DNA of 57,797 bases from Enterovibrio sp051650965 (GCA_051650965.1 JBOFRL010000019.1:1-57797), one strand, 5' to 3'; counted from the first letter of the stretch, positions 18,163 to 27,271 are shown. Notes: generated from the letters alone by a model not told the origin. Translations and numbers: made by a program.

Positions 18163-18365
18163 AACCTTTCCTTGGCCTGCTTTGCCAGTTCAAGACGTTG
18201 TTCGCGCGCCGCACGCTCTTGCACCATGCGCTTTAATTTACGGCGAGTGAGCAACGCATCAGTGATAAGCCAAATAAACGCCACGACAGTAAAACCTACC
18301 GCTGGCCAAACATAAGTGCCATATCCACCCATCTCGACAAATTCTAAAAACGAAGCAAACTGCAT
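18159..18365 (-). CDS. ccmD: Heme exporter accessory protein CcmD
   Basis: A small single-helix membrane protein (68 residues) needed to release holo-CcmE from the CcmABC complex. It begins MQFASFLEFVEMGGYGTYVW, typical of CcmD, with a membrane segment at about residues 18-38 and a basic C-terminal tail. The family is identified by size, the GGYG(T)YVW motif and its place between ccmC and ccmE. Confidence 0.93.
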   Translation of the reverse strand: MQFASFLEFVEMGGYGTYVWPAVGFTVVAFIWLITDALLTRRKLKRMVQERAAREQRLELAKQAKERL

Positions 18366-18372
18366 ATTATCC

Positions 18373-19104
18373 TCATATGATTAAATCACGTACCCACGCC
18401 TGATTTGATTCACTGTGTAAGATTTTATTTTTTAAGTTCATCAAAAACAGACAAATAAAAAACAATACCACTCCAACGATATTGAGTAGCAAAGGCCACA
18501 ACATCATCGAGTCGATCAACGGCTTAGAAAACTTGGTCAAGGTCGAGCCTTGATGCAAAGTATTCCACCATTGTACAGAAAAATGAATGATCGGCAGATT
18601 AATGACACCGATTGTGGCCAAAATAGCCGAAGCTTTGCCAGCTTTTTTTCGCTCATCAAAAGCGCGGCTGAGCGCAATCACGCCAAGATAGAGAAACAGC
18701 AAGATAAGCTCGGATGTCAGGCGTGCGTCCCACACCCACCACGTGCCCCACATCGGCTTGCCCCACAGCGAGCCTGTGACCAGTGCCAAAAAGGTGTATA
18801 CCGCGCCGATGGGCGCCATCACAGCCACGCTCATATTGGCGCTCGGCAACTGCCAAACAAGGCCAATGAAAGCCACGATGGCCATTGCCAAGTAAACAAG
18901 CATGGAGCCAATTGCGGTGGGAACGTGCAGGTAAATGATGCGAAAACTGTCGCCTTGCTGATGATCGGCCGGCGCAAATAGCAGCCCCCAAATCGTTCCG
19001 GTAAGCAGCGTGACGCAAGCAAGCACGGCAAACCACGGCACAAGCTTTTGACAAAAATGGTACAAGGCGCGAGATGTTGCGCTGCGATGTAATAACTGCC
19101 ACAT
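18373..19104 (-). CDS. ccmC: Heme exporter membrane protein CcmC
   Basis: A 243-residue, six-helix membrane protein that presents heme to CcmE. The WWD-type motif WGTWWVWDARLTSELILLF is present at about residues 120-140, along with conserved periplasmic histidines (for example IYLHVP). It is seven bases upstream of ccmD and 40 bases downstream of ccmB. Confidence 0.96.
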   Translation of the reverse strand: MWQLLHRSATSRALYHFCQKLVPWFAVLACVTLLTGTIWGLLFAPADHQQGDSFRIIYLHVPTAIGSMLVYLAMAIVAFIGLVWQLPSANMSVAVMAPIGAVYTFLALVTGSLWGKPMWGTWWVWDARLTSELILLFLYLGVIALSRAFDERKKAGKASAILATIGVINLPIIHFSVQWWNTLHQGSTLTKFSKPLIDSMMLWPLLLNIVGVVLFFICLFLMNLKNKILHSESNQAWVRDLII

Positions 19105-19144
19105 CGTGTTGATACCTCTTAAACAAACTGCATGAATTTTGCCA

Positions 19145-19801
19145 CTACTGCAAACTCATGCGCAAACTCGCCGCGATCGCAATCGGGGCGAAAGATACGC
19201 TGCTCACCAAAAAAGCGCCCAGCATTGCAAGTGGCGCATTAATGGGCAGTCCATTGGCAGCATTTTCAATACCGGCAGTGGCAAAAATGAGCACAGGCAC
19301 AAACAGCGGCAAGACCAGCAGGCTGACAAGCACCACCGCTTGGCCAAGGCAGACGGTTAAAGCGCTGCCTATTGCGCCTAAAAAAGTTAATGTCGGCGTG
19401 CCTAGCAGCAACGTAAGCCAAAGCGTTGAGTAAATATCCCAATCCATTGTCAGCAAAAAACCAAGCAATGGGCTTATGAGCAGCAAAGGCAAGCCGGTCA
19501 CCAGCCAGTGCGCCAGCACCTTAGCAAGCACCAGCAGCGCAAGAGGCTGTGGCATCAGCAATAATTGCTCTAAAGAGCCATCTAAAAAATCATCGCGAAA
19601 CAGCCGCTCAAGCGAAATGACCACCGCCAGCAGCGCACCGACCCAGATCACCGTGGGCGCTATCATCGACAAAAGCTTGGGCGATGGCCCCAGCGCGAGA
19701 ACAAATAAAATGGCTAACAAAAGGAAAAACCACAAAGAATTGAGAAGATCGGCGCGCCGGCGATAAGCAACCAATAATTCGCGTTTCACTAATTTCAACA
19801 T
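19145..19801 (-). CDS. ccmB: Heme exporter membrane protein CcmB
   Basis: The ABC-type membrane subunit of the CcmAB complex, which powers release of heme-loaded CcmE. The 218-residue protein is very hydrophobic with about six helices and begins MLKLVKRELLVAYRRRADLL. I chose the ATG at 19801, overlapping the ccmA stop by seven bases; the longer ORF adds five residues inside ccmA and is less typical of the family. Confidence 0.94.
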   Translation of the reverse strand: MLKLVKRELLVAYRRRADLLNSLWFFLLLAILFVLALGPSPKLLSMIAPTVIWVGALLAVVISLERLFRDDFLDGSLEQLLLMPQPLALLVLAKVLAHWLVTGLPLLLISPLLGFLLTMDWDIYSTLWLTLLLGTPTLTFLGAIGSALTVCLGQAVVLVSLLVLPLFVPVLIFATAGIENAANGLPINAPLAMLGAFLVSSVSFAPIAIAASLRMSLQ

Positions 19802-20415
19802 TGTGATCCCAAACAAATTTGCTGCAAGCGGCTGCAGTGGTGCAATACGCGTTGGTGCGTAGCAAAAATCACGGCGCCGCCTCGCTCAACATGGCGCCAA
19901 AAAAGATGCTGCAAAATTTGCACGCCCTCGTCGTCTATCGCGGTCAGCGGCTCATCCAAAATCCACATTTTCGCGTCGGTCAATAGCAGCCGCGCGAGCG
20001 CTACTCGCTGCGCTTGCCCTGCCGAAAGCTGCATGACCGGCACGTGCTCTTTTGCGCCAAGGCCCACATCCTGCAGCGCACTCCAGAGGCTATCGGCATC
20101 ACAATCACCATGCATTTGTTGATAAAAGGCCAAATTTTCCAGCGCAGAAAGCTCGCGTTTAATGCCGCTGCGATGGCCTAAAAAAAGCATCTGCTGATAA
20201 AAAAGCGCGCGGTCTTTTGCCACATTCACGCCATTAAAAAAGATTTCGCCGCTGTCGGGGGTTACAAGTCCTGCCAAAATGCGCAGCAACGTGCTTTTTC
20301 CGGCGCCGTTCGCGCCGGTGACTTGCAAAAAACTGCCAGCCGGCACGGCAAAGCTCAACGCGTCAAAAAGTACCTTTTCCGCGCGAGAGCTGGCGATGTT
20401 GCAAACTTCTAGCAT
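19795..20415 (-). CDS. ccmA: Heme exporter ATP-binding protein CcmA
   Basis: The ABC ATPase of CcmAB (206 residues). Walker A GANGAGKST is at about residues 34-42, the ABC signature LSAGQAQRVALARLL at about 129, and Walker B WILDEPLTAID follows. It is the first gene of the ccm operon on the minus strand. About 200 bases separate it from the chemotaxis-linked gene upstream, with a possible terminator there. Confidence 0.96.
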   Translation of the reverse strand: MLEVCNIASSRAEKVLFDALSFAVPAGSFLQVTGANGAGKSTLLRILAGLVTPDSGEIFFNGVNVAKDRALFYQQMLFLGHRSGIKRELSALENLAFYQQMHGDCDADSLWSALQDVGLGAKEHVPVMQLSAGQAQRVALARLLLTDAKMWILDEPLTAIDDEGVQILQHLFWRHVERGGAVIFATHQRVLHHCSRLQQICLGSQC

Positions 20416-20572
20416 GCAAATGCAAACAATTTAAGTTAACCGGCGCGAATAATATCACAGGGAATCGCTGGCAAAAGCAAGCTGCGAAGAAAAATATTCT
20501 AAATAGATCAGGATGTTGTGAAGAGAGATGTTGCAAGGCTGCTGTTACGAAGAGATAGCGCGAAGATAAAAG

Positions 20573-20600
20573 GCGCACCTTCTAACCGAGTAAAGTGCGC
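20573..20600 (-). terminator. Possible terminator after the DUF2802 gene
   Basis: A 6-bp stem (GCGCAC/GTGCGC) with a 16-base loop, followed on the minus strand by CTTTTATC. It begins 12 bases past the DUF2802 stop and would separate the flagellar-chemotaxis operon from ccm. The large loop makes it a moderate call. Confidence 0.45.
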
Positions 20601-20611
20601 GGCAGAAACTT

Positions 20612-21034
20612 TTAGCGGGACAAACGCTGTTTGCGAATATTCATGAGCAGCTCAGCTTCGGCTTTTGGCAACTCACACTCTTCCATTAATTCTTCAAGAT
20701 CCGCGCCAAGCTCAACCAATTTGCCAGCTCTGCTGTACAAACGGCCCTCGCCTTTTTGCTCTTCTAACTGATGATGCTTTTCTGCTAAATCATCAAAGCG
20801 CACGGAAAGCTGCGCCAATTTTTCACTCATGCCGACGCTTGCGGCGCGCAGCTCATTAAATTGCTTTGCCAGCGCTTGTTGCTGCTGACGCATATTTTTC
20901 GCAAGTAACTCCATTGCTTGATATTTATTTTCTGCCGCTTCAACGGCACTTTGCTTGCGGCGCAAGCCGACAGCCAGTAGCGCTAAAATTGCAACTAAAA
21001 CAGCGACAACGCCATATAACAAAAACATTTGCAT
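20612..21034 (-). CDS. DUF2802 membrane-anchored coiled-coil protein
   Basis: A 140-residue protein with one N-terminal membrane helix (about residues 2-23), a coiled coil (about 30-95) and a short C-terminal domain rich in Glu and Leu ending in SR. It resembles DUF2802 proteins, which in Vibrio and Pseudomonas are encoded at the end of the flagellar-chemotaxis operon beside cheW. Its function is unknown. The ATG shares its A with the cheW stop codon (TAATG), so translation is probably coupled to cheW, and a role at the chemosensory array is a reasonable guess only. Confidence 0.75.
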   Translation of the reverse strand: MQMFLLYGVVAVLVAILALLAVGLRRKQSAVEAAENKYQAMELLAKNMRQQQQALAKQFNELRAASVGMSEKLAQLSVRFDDLAEKHHQLEEQKGEGRLYSRAGKLVELGADLEELMEECELPKAEAELLMNIRKQRLSR

Positions 21035-21522
21035 TATTTACTTGCAGCCTCCATCCGTTCATCATCAGTTAGTAGACGGTTAAGATTAACCAGTAGCAGC
21101 AAAGTATCGTTGCGATTACAGATCCCTTGAATAAATTTAGAGCCTTCGTCCGTGCCAACTGTCGGTGTGGTATCGATTTCTGAAGATTTAAGGTACACCA
21201 CTTCAGCAACGCTATCGACCATCAAGCCCACCACCTGCGTGCTGGTTTCAATGACAATGACGCGCGTTTCATTGGTGACATCACTAGGCTCAAGGCCAAA
21301 AAGGGTGCGCATATCAAGCACAGTCACCACATTGCCGCGTAAATTGATGATCCCAAGCACATGGCTTGGCGCGCCAGGAACAGGCGCAATTTCGGTGTAG
21401 CGCAGCACTTCGCGCACCTGCATTACATTGATCCCGTAGGTTTCGCTTCCCAGCATGAAGGTCACCCACTGCAAGACATCGTCGTTGCCTTTTTCTTTCA
21501 ACACTGCTGATACAGACGGCAT
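21034..21522 (-). CDS. cheW: Chemotaxis adaptor CheW
   Basis: A single CheW/SH3-like domain protein that couples methyl-accepting chemoreceptors to CheA. Conserved features include VTFMLGSETYGINVMQVREVL near the N-terminus and GIINLRGNVVTVLDMR. I chose the ATG at 21522, giving 162 residues; the longer ORF adds eight residues not typical of CheW. It follows parP and precedes the DUF2802 gene, as in Vibrio. Confidence 0.95.
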   Translation of the reverse strand: MPSVSAVLKEKGNDDVLQWVTFMLGSETYGINVMQVREVLRYTEIAPVPGAPSHVLGIINLRGNVVTVLDMRTLFGLEPSDVTNETRVIVIETSTQVVGLMVDSVAEVVYLKSSEIDTTPTVGTDEGSKFIQGICNRNDTLLLLVNLNRLLTDDERMEAASK

Positions 21523-21561
21523 AAAAACCTCTACTTGGACAAACACGTCTTGTTTTGTTTG

Positions 21562-22188
21562 TTATTTTTTCTGCTGATCGCAGGCAGTTAAGCTCTGCTC
21601 CAACGCGCGGATCAGCGGTTCAACCAAAAGTAAAGCACATGCTGGCTCTTTTACAAATCCAGCCAGCCAAGCGCGTTTTCCCGCCTTTTTGCGCCAAATT
21701 GCGCCGGTGCGATCAAGCTTTGCATTGATGGTCAACGCGTGACAAACCAGCGCTATCTGACTGTTTTTCAGCTCAATTACATGCGAATAGCTGCTCTCTT
21801 CACACGGTAAAGCGATTGAAGGATCGGCCCACCCTGTCAAATCAACCACATGAACGGCTTGTCCTGCGCGATACAAAATCCCCAAATACCAAGCCGCATC
21901 TGTTTCGACGGGCGCAAGCTCATGCGCAAAATCGCGATGAATCGCGCCAACAGTTTCTGCAGGGAGCGCATAACTGATCCCTGAAACGTCAAAAACAGCC
22001 AAATCCGACGCGTATTGCGGCTCGCTATGTGCGCACTCTTTAACTGCCGCGTCATCACTGTGCGGCGCGGCAACTTGTGCTTGCGACGCTTGCGGCTCTT
22101 GTGAAAAAGCCACGCCGACATTTTCCGTAAGCAGATCAGCGAGATAAATTTCTAGCGCATGCTCATGCGACGGCAGATCAGCGTTCAT
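21562..22188 (-). CDS. parP: ParP-like CheW-domain protein
   Basis: A 208-residue protein. After a short Ala/Ser/Glu-rich N-terminus (about residues 1-60) it has a divergent CheW-like domain (about 65-205), for example LAVFDVSGISYALPAETVGAI and GILYRAGQAVHVVDLTGW. In Vibrio, ParP integrates into the chemosensory array through such a domain and ties it to ParC at the cell pole. Family and neighbours (parC upstream, cheW downstream) support that assignment. The start is the ATG at 22188, overlapping parC by 11 bases; a TTG lies one codon earlier. It is shorter than Vibrio ParP, mostly in the N-terminal linker. A plain second CheW is the alternative. Confidence 0.78.
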   Translation of the reverse strand: MNADLPSHEHALEIYLADLLTENVGVAFSQEPQASQAQVAAPHSDDAAVKECAHSEPQYASDLAVFDVSGISYALPAETVGAIHRDFAHELAPVETDAAWYLGILYRAGQAVHVVDLTGWADPSIALPCEESSYSHVIELKNSQIALVCHALTINAKLDRTGAIWRKKAGKRAWLAGFVKEPACALLLVEPLIRALEQSLTACDQQKK

Positions 22189-22957
22189 CAAGCTCTAAGC
22201 GCTCTAAATAAGCCAGCAAGGTTTTATAAGAAAAAACGCCGCGGCTGCTTTTTGCAAAATAGGAAGGCGGCAGATGCTTTAAGCTCGCATCGCGCAATTT
22301 GGTGTCGATGGGCACAGCTGACGGCCACACCACTTCTGCGTAGCGATCTTTTAACACTTGCAGCGTTTCTAAAGAGGCGCGCGTACGCTTGTCGTACATG
22401 GTTGGAATAATGCACAATTTAAAGGCGCTGCTGCGCGATTTTTGCATAACATGCAGCGTTTTTAGCATGCGCTCAAGCCCTTTAAGCGCCAAAAACTCAG
22501 TCTGCACCGGAAGCAAAATGCGCGAGCTTGCAGCAAGCGCGTTCACCATCATCACCCCTAAAATCGGTGGGCAATCAATCAACACATAATCGTAATCAGC
22601 GCTTAACGTTGCGAGCGCCTTCTTTAGGATCAGCCCCATCCCGCTGCGCTGGCCCATCACTCTATCTAACGTGGCGAGCGACATTTGCGCGGGCAGCAGA
22701 TCAAGATTGGCAAACTGCGTATTTAAAATCAGAGGCGCTATCTGCGCGCGGGTGTTCATTTCTTGCTGAAAAAGGTCAAACAAGCTGTGCGGCAACGCAT
22801 CAGAGTCAAAACCAAAATAGCTGGTAAGCGAGGCGTGTGGATCGGTATCGACCAGTAGAACGCGCTTATTTTGTTGACTCAATAGGCCAGCAAGAGCGAC
22901 GGCGGTAGTCGTCTTCCCTACCCCTCCTTTTTGATTTGCTATGCACCAAACTATCAC
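22178..22957 (-). CDS. parC: ParC-type ParA/Soj ATPase of the chemotaxis operon
   Basis: A 259-residue deviant Walker-type ATPase. The Walker A motif KGGVGKTTTAVAL starts at about residue 10, and DTDPHAS and DCPPILG are the other nucleotide motifs. In Vibrio, ParC at this position, between cheB and parP, recruits the chemosensory array to the pole under HubP control. No parB or parS partner is next to it, which argues against a chromosome partition role. The GTG start at 22957 has AAGGAG about five bases upstream. The name follows Vibrio usage and is not topoisomerase IV ParC. Confidence 0.88.
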   Translation of the reverse strand: MIVWCIANQKGGVGKTTTAVALAGLLSQQNKRVLLVDTDPHASLTSYFGFDSDALPHSLFDLFQQEMNTRAQIAPLILNTQFANLDLLPAQMSLATLDRVMGQRSGMGLILKKALATLSADYDYVLIDCPPILGVMMVNALAASSRILLPVQTEFLALKGLERMLKTLHVMQKSRSSAFKLCIIPTMYDKRTRASLETLQVLKDRYAEVVWPSAVPIDTKLRDASLKHLPPSYFAKSSRGVFSYKTLLAYLERLELDER

Positions 22958-22966
22958 TTTTGCTCC

Positions 22967-24100
22967 TTAGGATAGATTCAATTCAACAAAAATCCGCTCT
23001 GCAATCCTCTCAAGCGGTAAACTTTCACTACTTAAATTTGCGCTCGCCACAGCGTGTGGCATGCCGTACACGACGCAGCTATCTTCATCCTGCGCCCAGA
23101 TAGTGCCGCCGTGCTGCTTTAAAAGACGCGCCCCTTCGCGGCCATCGGCGCCCATTCCGGTCAACACCAATGAGAGGGTGTTTGCGCCATAAATTGAGGC
23201 GACCGAGCCAAAAGTGACATCGAGCGAAGGCTTGTACGTTATGCTTGCATCGCTATCGACGATTTTAATGCGCACATCGCCGAGCCGATTGTCGAGCAGC
23301 ATCTGCATTCCACCCGGCGCTAAATAAGCGGCGCCCGGCATCAAAAAGTCATTGTTTTGCGCTTCTTTCACAGAAATTTTGCAATTTTTATTTAGGCGCT
23401 GTGCAAATTCGCGGGTAAAAGCCGCGGGCATGTGCTGCATCAGCAAAATGGGCAAAGGAAAATGCGCGGGAAATTGCGATAAAATGGTCTGCAAAGCTGC
23501 AGGGCCGCCAGTCGAAGCGCCAATCAAAAGCACTTTGTACTGTTTGCCGCTCGCTTTATAGCTGCCGTGAGACTTGGCGCGTTCGTGCGCATGCCCATTG
23601 GCCGTTTCATTTTCACTCAATTTTCGCTGAGCCACTGAAAAACGCTCCTCAAACACAGCTTTCCTCTGCTCCGCTTCGTTTGTTAAAGAAGATTGCGCTG
23701 CCGTTTTTTTAGCGATCACTTTTAAACGCAGTCGCAGCAGCTCGATAGCCTCTTCGCGATTACTTGCAATATCTTCAAAATTTTTGGGCAAAAAATCGAC
23801 CGCGCCTGCTTCAAGCGCGTCAAGCGTGGCTTGCGCGCCGGCATGCGTAAGCGCAGAAAACATTAAAATTGGCGTTGGCGTGGCGCGCATGATGGCTTTG
23901 ACAGCATCGATCCCGTTCATAACTGGCATTTCAACGTCCATGGTGATCACATCAGGCATCAGCTGCGCGGCTTTGGTCACCGCCTCTTCGCCGTTGACCG
24001 CGCAACCGACAACCGTAAGCATCGGATCGCTATTTATGATCTCGGTCAGCCTGCGCCTGAAAAAGGTTGAGTCATCAACGATTAACACTTTAAATGCCAT
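22967..24100 (-). CDS. cheB: Chemotaxis methylesterase/glutamine deamidase CheB
   Basis: Removes methyl groups from chemoreceptors during adaptation and is activated by phosphorylation from CheA. The N-terminal receiver domain (about residues 1-125) has D55 in ITMDVEMPVMNG. A charged linker follows (about 135-185), then the methylesterase domain with the catalytic triad visible as S196 (GASTGGP), H223 (LMQHMP) and the Asp of TGMGADG. Length is 377 residues. It lies between cheA and parC. Confidence 0.96.
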   Translation of the reverse strand: MAFKVLIVDDSTFFRRRLTEIINSDPMLTVVGCAVNGEEAVTKAAQLMPDVITMDVEMPVMNGIDAVKAIMRATPTPILMFSALTHAGAQATLDALEAGAVDFLPKNFEDIASNREEAIELLRLRLKVIAKKTAAQSSLTNEAEQRKAVFEERFSVAQRKLSENETANGHAHERAKSHGSYKASGKQYKVLLIGASTGGPAALQTILSQFPAHFPLPILLMQHMPAAFTREFAQRLNKNCKISVKEAQNNDFLMPGAAYLAPGGMQMLLDNRLGDVRIKIVDSDASITYKPSLDVTFGSVASIYGANTLSLVLTGMGADGREGARLLKQHGGTIWAQDEDSCVVYGMPHAVASANLSSESLPLERIAERIFVELNLS

Positions 24101-24120
24101 TTTTTGCCTGCAAATTTAAA

Positions 24121-26079
24121 TTAACGAGAAACATAGCGTTTTAGCAAATTCGGGACATCTAAAATCAATGCGATATGCCCATCACTCGTGATCGTCGCGC
24201 CAGCGATGCCAGGCGTGCCTTGCAGCATCGGGTCGAGCGATTTGATCACCACCTCTTCTTGCCCAATGAGCGCGTCAACGACAAAGGCGATTTGCTGCAA
24301 GCCAAGCTGAATGATCACAACATGTCCTTGATCTTTTTTAGCTTGTTTGCCGTTTTTAGAAAACCAATCATGCAAGTAAAAAAGTGGGATAGCTTTTTGG
24401 CGTACTATTAACGTTAGCTGACCATCGACGCAATGAGTCTTTTTTAGATCAAGATTGATGATTTCACTCACATTTGACAAAGGAAATGCGAAGGGATGTT
24501 TATCAACGCCGACCATCAGCGTCGGTAAAATCGCCAGCGTCAGTGGCACTTTAATGTAGATTTTGGTGCCTTGGCCAAGCTTTGAATCGATTTCGATGGA
24601 ACCATTAAGGCGGTTGATGGCGGTTTTAACCACGTCCATACCAACGCCGCGACCGGAAATATCAGAAATCTCTGTTTTTGTGGAAAAACCCGGCGCAAAG
24701 ATCAGCGCAAAAGCCTCATTTTCACTCAGCCTTGCCGCCGCCTCATGCTCCATAATGCCACGTTCAACAGCGATGCGGCGCAATTTTTCGGGATCCATTC
24801 CAGCGCCATCATCTTCCACTGTCAGCAAAATATGGTCGCCTTGCTGCACAGCGCTTAGCGTCACCGTGCCTTCGCGAGGCTTGCCATTTTTTTCACGCAC
24901 ATCAGGCATTTCAATGCCGTGATCTATCGAATTACGCACCAAATGCACCATAGGATCGGCGAGCGCTTCAACCAAATTTTTATCAAGATCCGTCTCTTCG
25001 CCGATGGTTTTTAGCGCGATCTCTTTATTAAGCGTTCGCGCCAGATCGCGCACGACGCGCGGAAAACGGCCAAAAACCTTCTTAATAGGCTGCATGCGCG
25101 TCTTCATCACCGCACTTTGCAGATCGCCGGTCACAACATCGAGGCTGGTGACAACTTTGCTAAAATTGTCGTCGCAGATATGAGTGGCCAGAGTCATCAA
25201 GCGGTTTCTTACCAAAACCAGCTCACCCACCATATTCATAATGGTATCAAGCGTTTCCGTATCAACGCGCACCGTTGGATCAGAAAGTAATGACGACGCT
25301 TTTTTATCGCTATTTTTTGCCGCGCTGCGCTCTGAGGCGACAGGCTTTGCTGCAGGCGCGGGCGCAGGATCTTGGGTTAAAGGCAGCTCTTGGCTGGCAA
25401 GCTTAATTTTTGGCGGCGCAGAAATTTTCTTTTGCCCATGCAGCTGATCAAGCAGCCTTTCAAACTCTTCGTCCGTCATGTCACCATCATCAGCCGTGGC
25501 ATTTTCTGGCGGCTCAGCAATGGCTACACTATCCAAGCTCGCTTGCTTATTTTTTTGCTCATCAAGCAAGCGCTCAAACTCTTCTTCTGTAATTTCATCA
25601 GATTGCAGCTCAGGCGCTGCAACTTCTGGCAATTCTGTGTTCTGATGAGCCGCCGCTTTAGCTGGCAAATTTTGCTCGGTTTGACTTTCTTCAGGGCGGC
25701 TGTAAGCCTGTAAGGTTTCGATAAGATGCTGATCAGAATGGGGAAGATCTTTGCGCTCGCGCACGCAGGTAAACTGCTCGTTAATAGTGTCTAACGCCTG
25801 CAAAATTGCATCCATCAGCGGCGAAGTGAGCTTTCTTGCGCCATTGCGCAAAGTGTCAAACACGTTTTCTGCGCCATGACAGGTTTCAACCAGCGGAGTG
25901 AGCGACAAAAAGCCCGCACCGCCTTTGATGGTGTGAAATCCCCTAAAAATGGCATTGAGCAGCTCTTTGTTATCTGGCGATTTTTCCAGATCCACCAACT
26001 GCTCAGAAAGCTGCTCAAGAATTTCGCCAGCCTCAACTAAGAAATCTTGATATATTTCATCGTCCATATCGAGATCCAT
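24121..26079 (-). CDS. cheA: Chemotaxis histidine kinase CheA
   Basis: A 652-residue class II histidine kinase. The P1 phosphotransfer domain has the phosphoacceptor H49 in GFHTIKGGAGF. The dimerisation domain starts near VDTETLDTIMNMVGELVLVR, the ATPase domain includes LVRNSIDHGIE, DDGAGMDPEKL and GRGVGMDVV, and the C-terminal CheW-like P5 domain ends the protein. Between P1 and P3 (about residues 130-265) I see no standard P2 fold but two copies of the short motif EEFERLLD (166-173 and 204-211). In Vibrio this linker contains a segment that binds ParP and ParC. The GGAG six bases before the ATG supports the start at 26079. Confidence 0.96.
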   Translation of the reverse strand: MDLDMDDEIYQDFLVEAGEILEQLSEQLVDLEKSPDNKELLNAIFRGFHTIKGGAGFLSLTPLVETCHGAENVFDTLRNGARKLTSPLMDAILQALDTINEQFTCVRERKDLPHSDQHLIETLQAYSRPEESQTEQNLPAKAAAHQNTELPEVAAPELQSDEITEEEFERLLDEQKNKQASLDSVAIAEPPENATADDGDMTDEEFERLLDQLHGQKKISAPPKIKLASQELPLTQDPAPAPAAKPVASERSAAKNSDKKASSLLSDPTVRVDTETLDTIMNMVGELVLVRNRLMTLATHICDDNFSKVVTSLDVVTGDLQSAVMKTRMQPIKKVFGRFPRVVRDLARTLNKEIALKTIGEETDLDKNLVEALADPMVHLVRNSIDHGIEMPDVREKNGKPREGTVTLSAVQQGDHILLTVEDDGAGMDPEKLRRIAVERGIMEHEAAARLSENEAFALIFAPGFSTKTEISDISGRGVGMDVVKTAINRLNGSIEIDSKLGQGTKIYIKVPLTLAILPTLMVGVDKHPFAFPLSNVSEIINLDLKKTHCVDGQLTLIVRQKAIPLFYLHDWFSKNGKQAKKDQGHVVIIQLGLQQIAFVVDALIGQEEVVIKSLDPMLQGTPGIAGATITSDGHIALILDVPNLLKRYVSR

Positions 26080-26088
26080 CGAGCTCTC

Positions 26089-26802
26089 CTAAAGGCCAAG
26101 GCTAGATAAAAGATCATCCACTTCACTTTGATCTTTTAGCACGGTTTTTTCTTGTTTTTGACTTGTTGTAACGATGGGGCCTTCGGCAGCGATTAAATCT
26201 GCCGCGCTTTTGGCTTTTGGCTTGGAATTGGTATCATGCAAATCCATAATGCAAACAAACTGAGTCTGAATTTGCTGCAGCGCGCTTATCACCTGCGCGA
26301 TCACTTGCCCTGTAATGTCTTGAAATTCTTGGGCAATTAATATTTCGTGCAGCTGTTTTCGCAGCATTTGGCACTGAGAATCCATTTTGTCAAAAATGGC
26401 ATCAACCGATACGGCTTGCGCATCGTTTAATGGCGCACCAGCTTGAGAAAAACTGCGCCAATGGGTACGTAATTGCGAAAGCGCGCCTTGCAACTCATCG
26501 ACAATTGGCTGAGCAATTTCAATCCCATCGAGGGTTTTATCCACCGCACGCTGCGTTTTATCAAGGACATAATCGAGCCGCTCTTCAAGATCGGGCAACT
26601 TGGCTGAACCTAGCGTGGTTGGCTGCTGATCTAAAATGACATTTTCAAAAAAATCATTTAATTGCCGCTCAACTTGCCCTACTTGCCGCAATAAATCTTG
26701 CTTAGTTGGCGCAGTACACTGCAAAAACAACTGCTCGGCTTGCTCTTGCTCACCGGCCTCAAGAAGGTGCACTAAATTTTGTGCCTGACGAAGAGTGATC
26801 AT
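26089..26802 (-). CDS. cheZ: CheY-P phosphatase CheZ
   Basis: Dephosphorylates CheY-P and so ends the motor-switching signal. The 237-residue, mostly helical protein carries the catalytic region EFQDITGQVIAQVISALQQI, with the phosphatase Gln inside, and ends in the CheY-binding peptide VDDLLSSLGL. It sits between cheY and cheA in the standard polar-flagellum operon order. Confidence 0.95.
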   Translation of the reverse strand: MITLRQAQNLVHLLEAGEQEQAEQLFLQCTAPTKQDLLRQVGQVERQLNDFFENVILDQQPTTLGSAKLPDLEERLDYVLDKTQRAVDKTLDGIEIAQPIVDELQGALSQLRTHWRSFSQAGAPLNDAQAVSVDAIFDKMDSQCQMLRKQLHEILIAQEFQDITGQVIAQVISALQQIQTQFVCIMDLHDTNSKPKAKSAADLIAAEGPIVTTSQKQEKTVLKDQSEVDDLLSSLGL

Positions 26803-26852
26803 TTACGCTTCCTTCACTGCGCGACTGCGGATATAACACCAGTTACACGCAG

Positions 26853-27233
26853 TTACATACGCTCAAAAATTTTGTCTAATCTCTCTTTTAAAGTGCCACT
26901 CGTAAAAGGCTTAACAATATAACCATTTACGCCAGCTTGAGCGGCGGCGATGATTTGATCTCGCTTAGCTTCTGCTGTGATCATCAGCACCGGCAAGTGC
27001 TTTAATGCGGCATCACTGCGGATATGTTTGAGCAAATCAAGTCCTTGCATTCCAGGCATGTTCCAATCCGTGATAACAAAATCCACATCGCCCTTTCTTA
27101 AGATAGGCATCGCCGTCGTGCCATCATCGGCCTCAACGATATTGGTGTAGCCTAATTCGCGAAGAAGATTTTTTACTATGCGTCTCATTGTGGAAAAGTC
27201 ATCTACAACGAGGATTTTCATATTCTTATCCAC
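26853..27233 (-). CDS. cheY: Chemotaxis response regulator CheY
   Basis: A single receiver domain that, once phosphorylated by CheA, binds FliM/FliN and changes flagellar rotation. Key residues are D11 and D12 (VVDDFSTMRRIVKNLL), the phosphorylation site D56 (ITDWNMPGMQG), and the Lys of YIVKPF. The start is GTG at 27233, preceded by GAGGTGG; an ATG four codons in is the alternative. It gives 126 residues, close to the Vibrio protein in length and N-terminal sequence. Confidence 0.96.
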   Translation of the reverse strand: MDKNMKILVVDDFSTMRRIVKNLLRELGYTNIVEADDGTTAMPILRKGDVDFVITDWNMPGMQGLDLLKHIRSDAALKHLPVLMITAEAKRDQIIAAAQAGVNGYIVKPFTSGTLKERLDKIFERM

Positions 27234-27271
27234 TTACCACCTCTTCGTTTTAGTCATGTGCTCGACAGCGT

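Noticed and set aside
22178..22957. Chromosome partition ParA/Soj
   Set aside because: There is no ParB gene and no parS-like palindrome nearby, and the neighbours are cheB and parP. The ParC chemotaxis role fits better.
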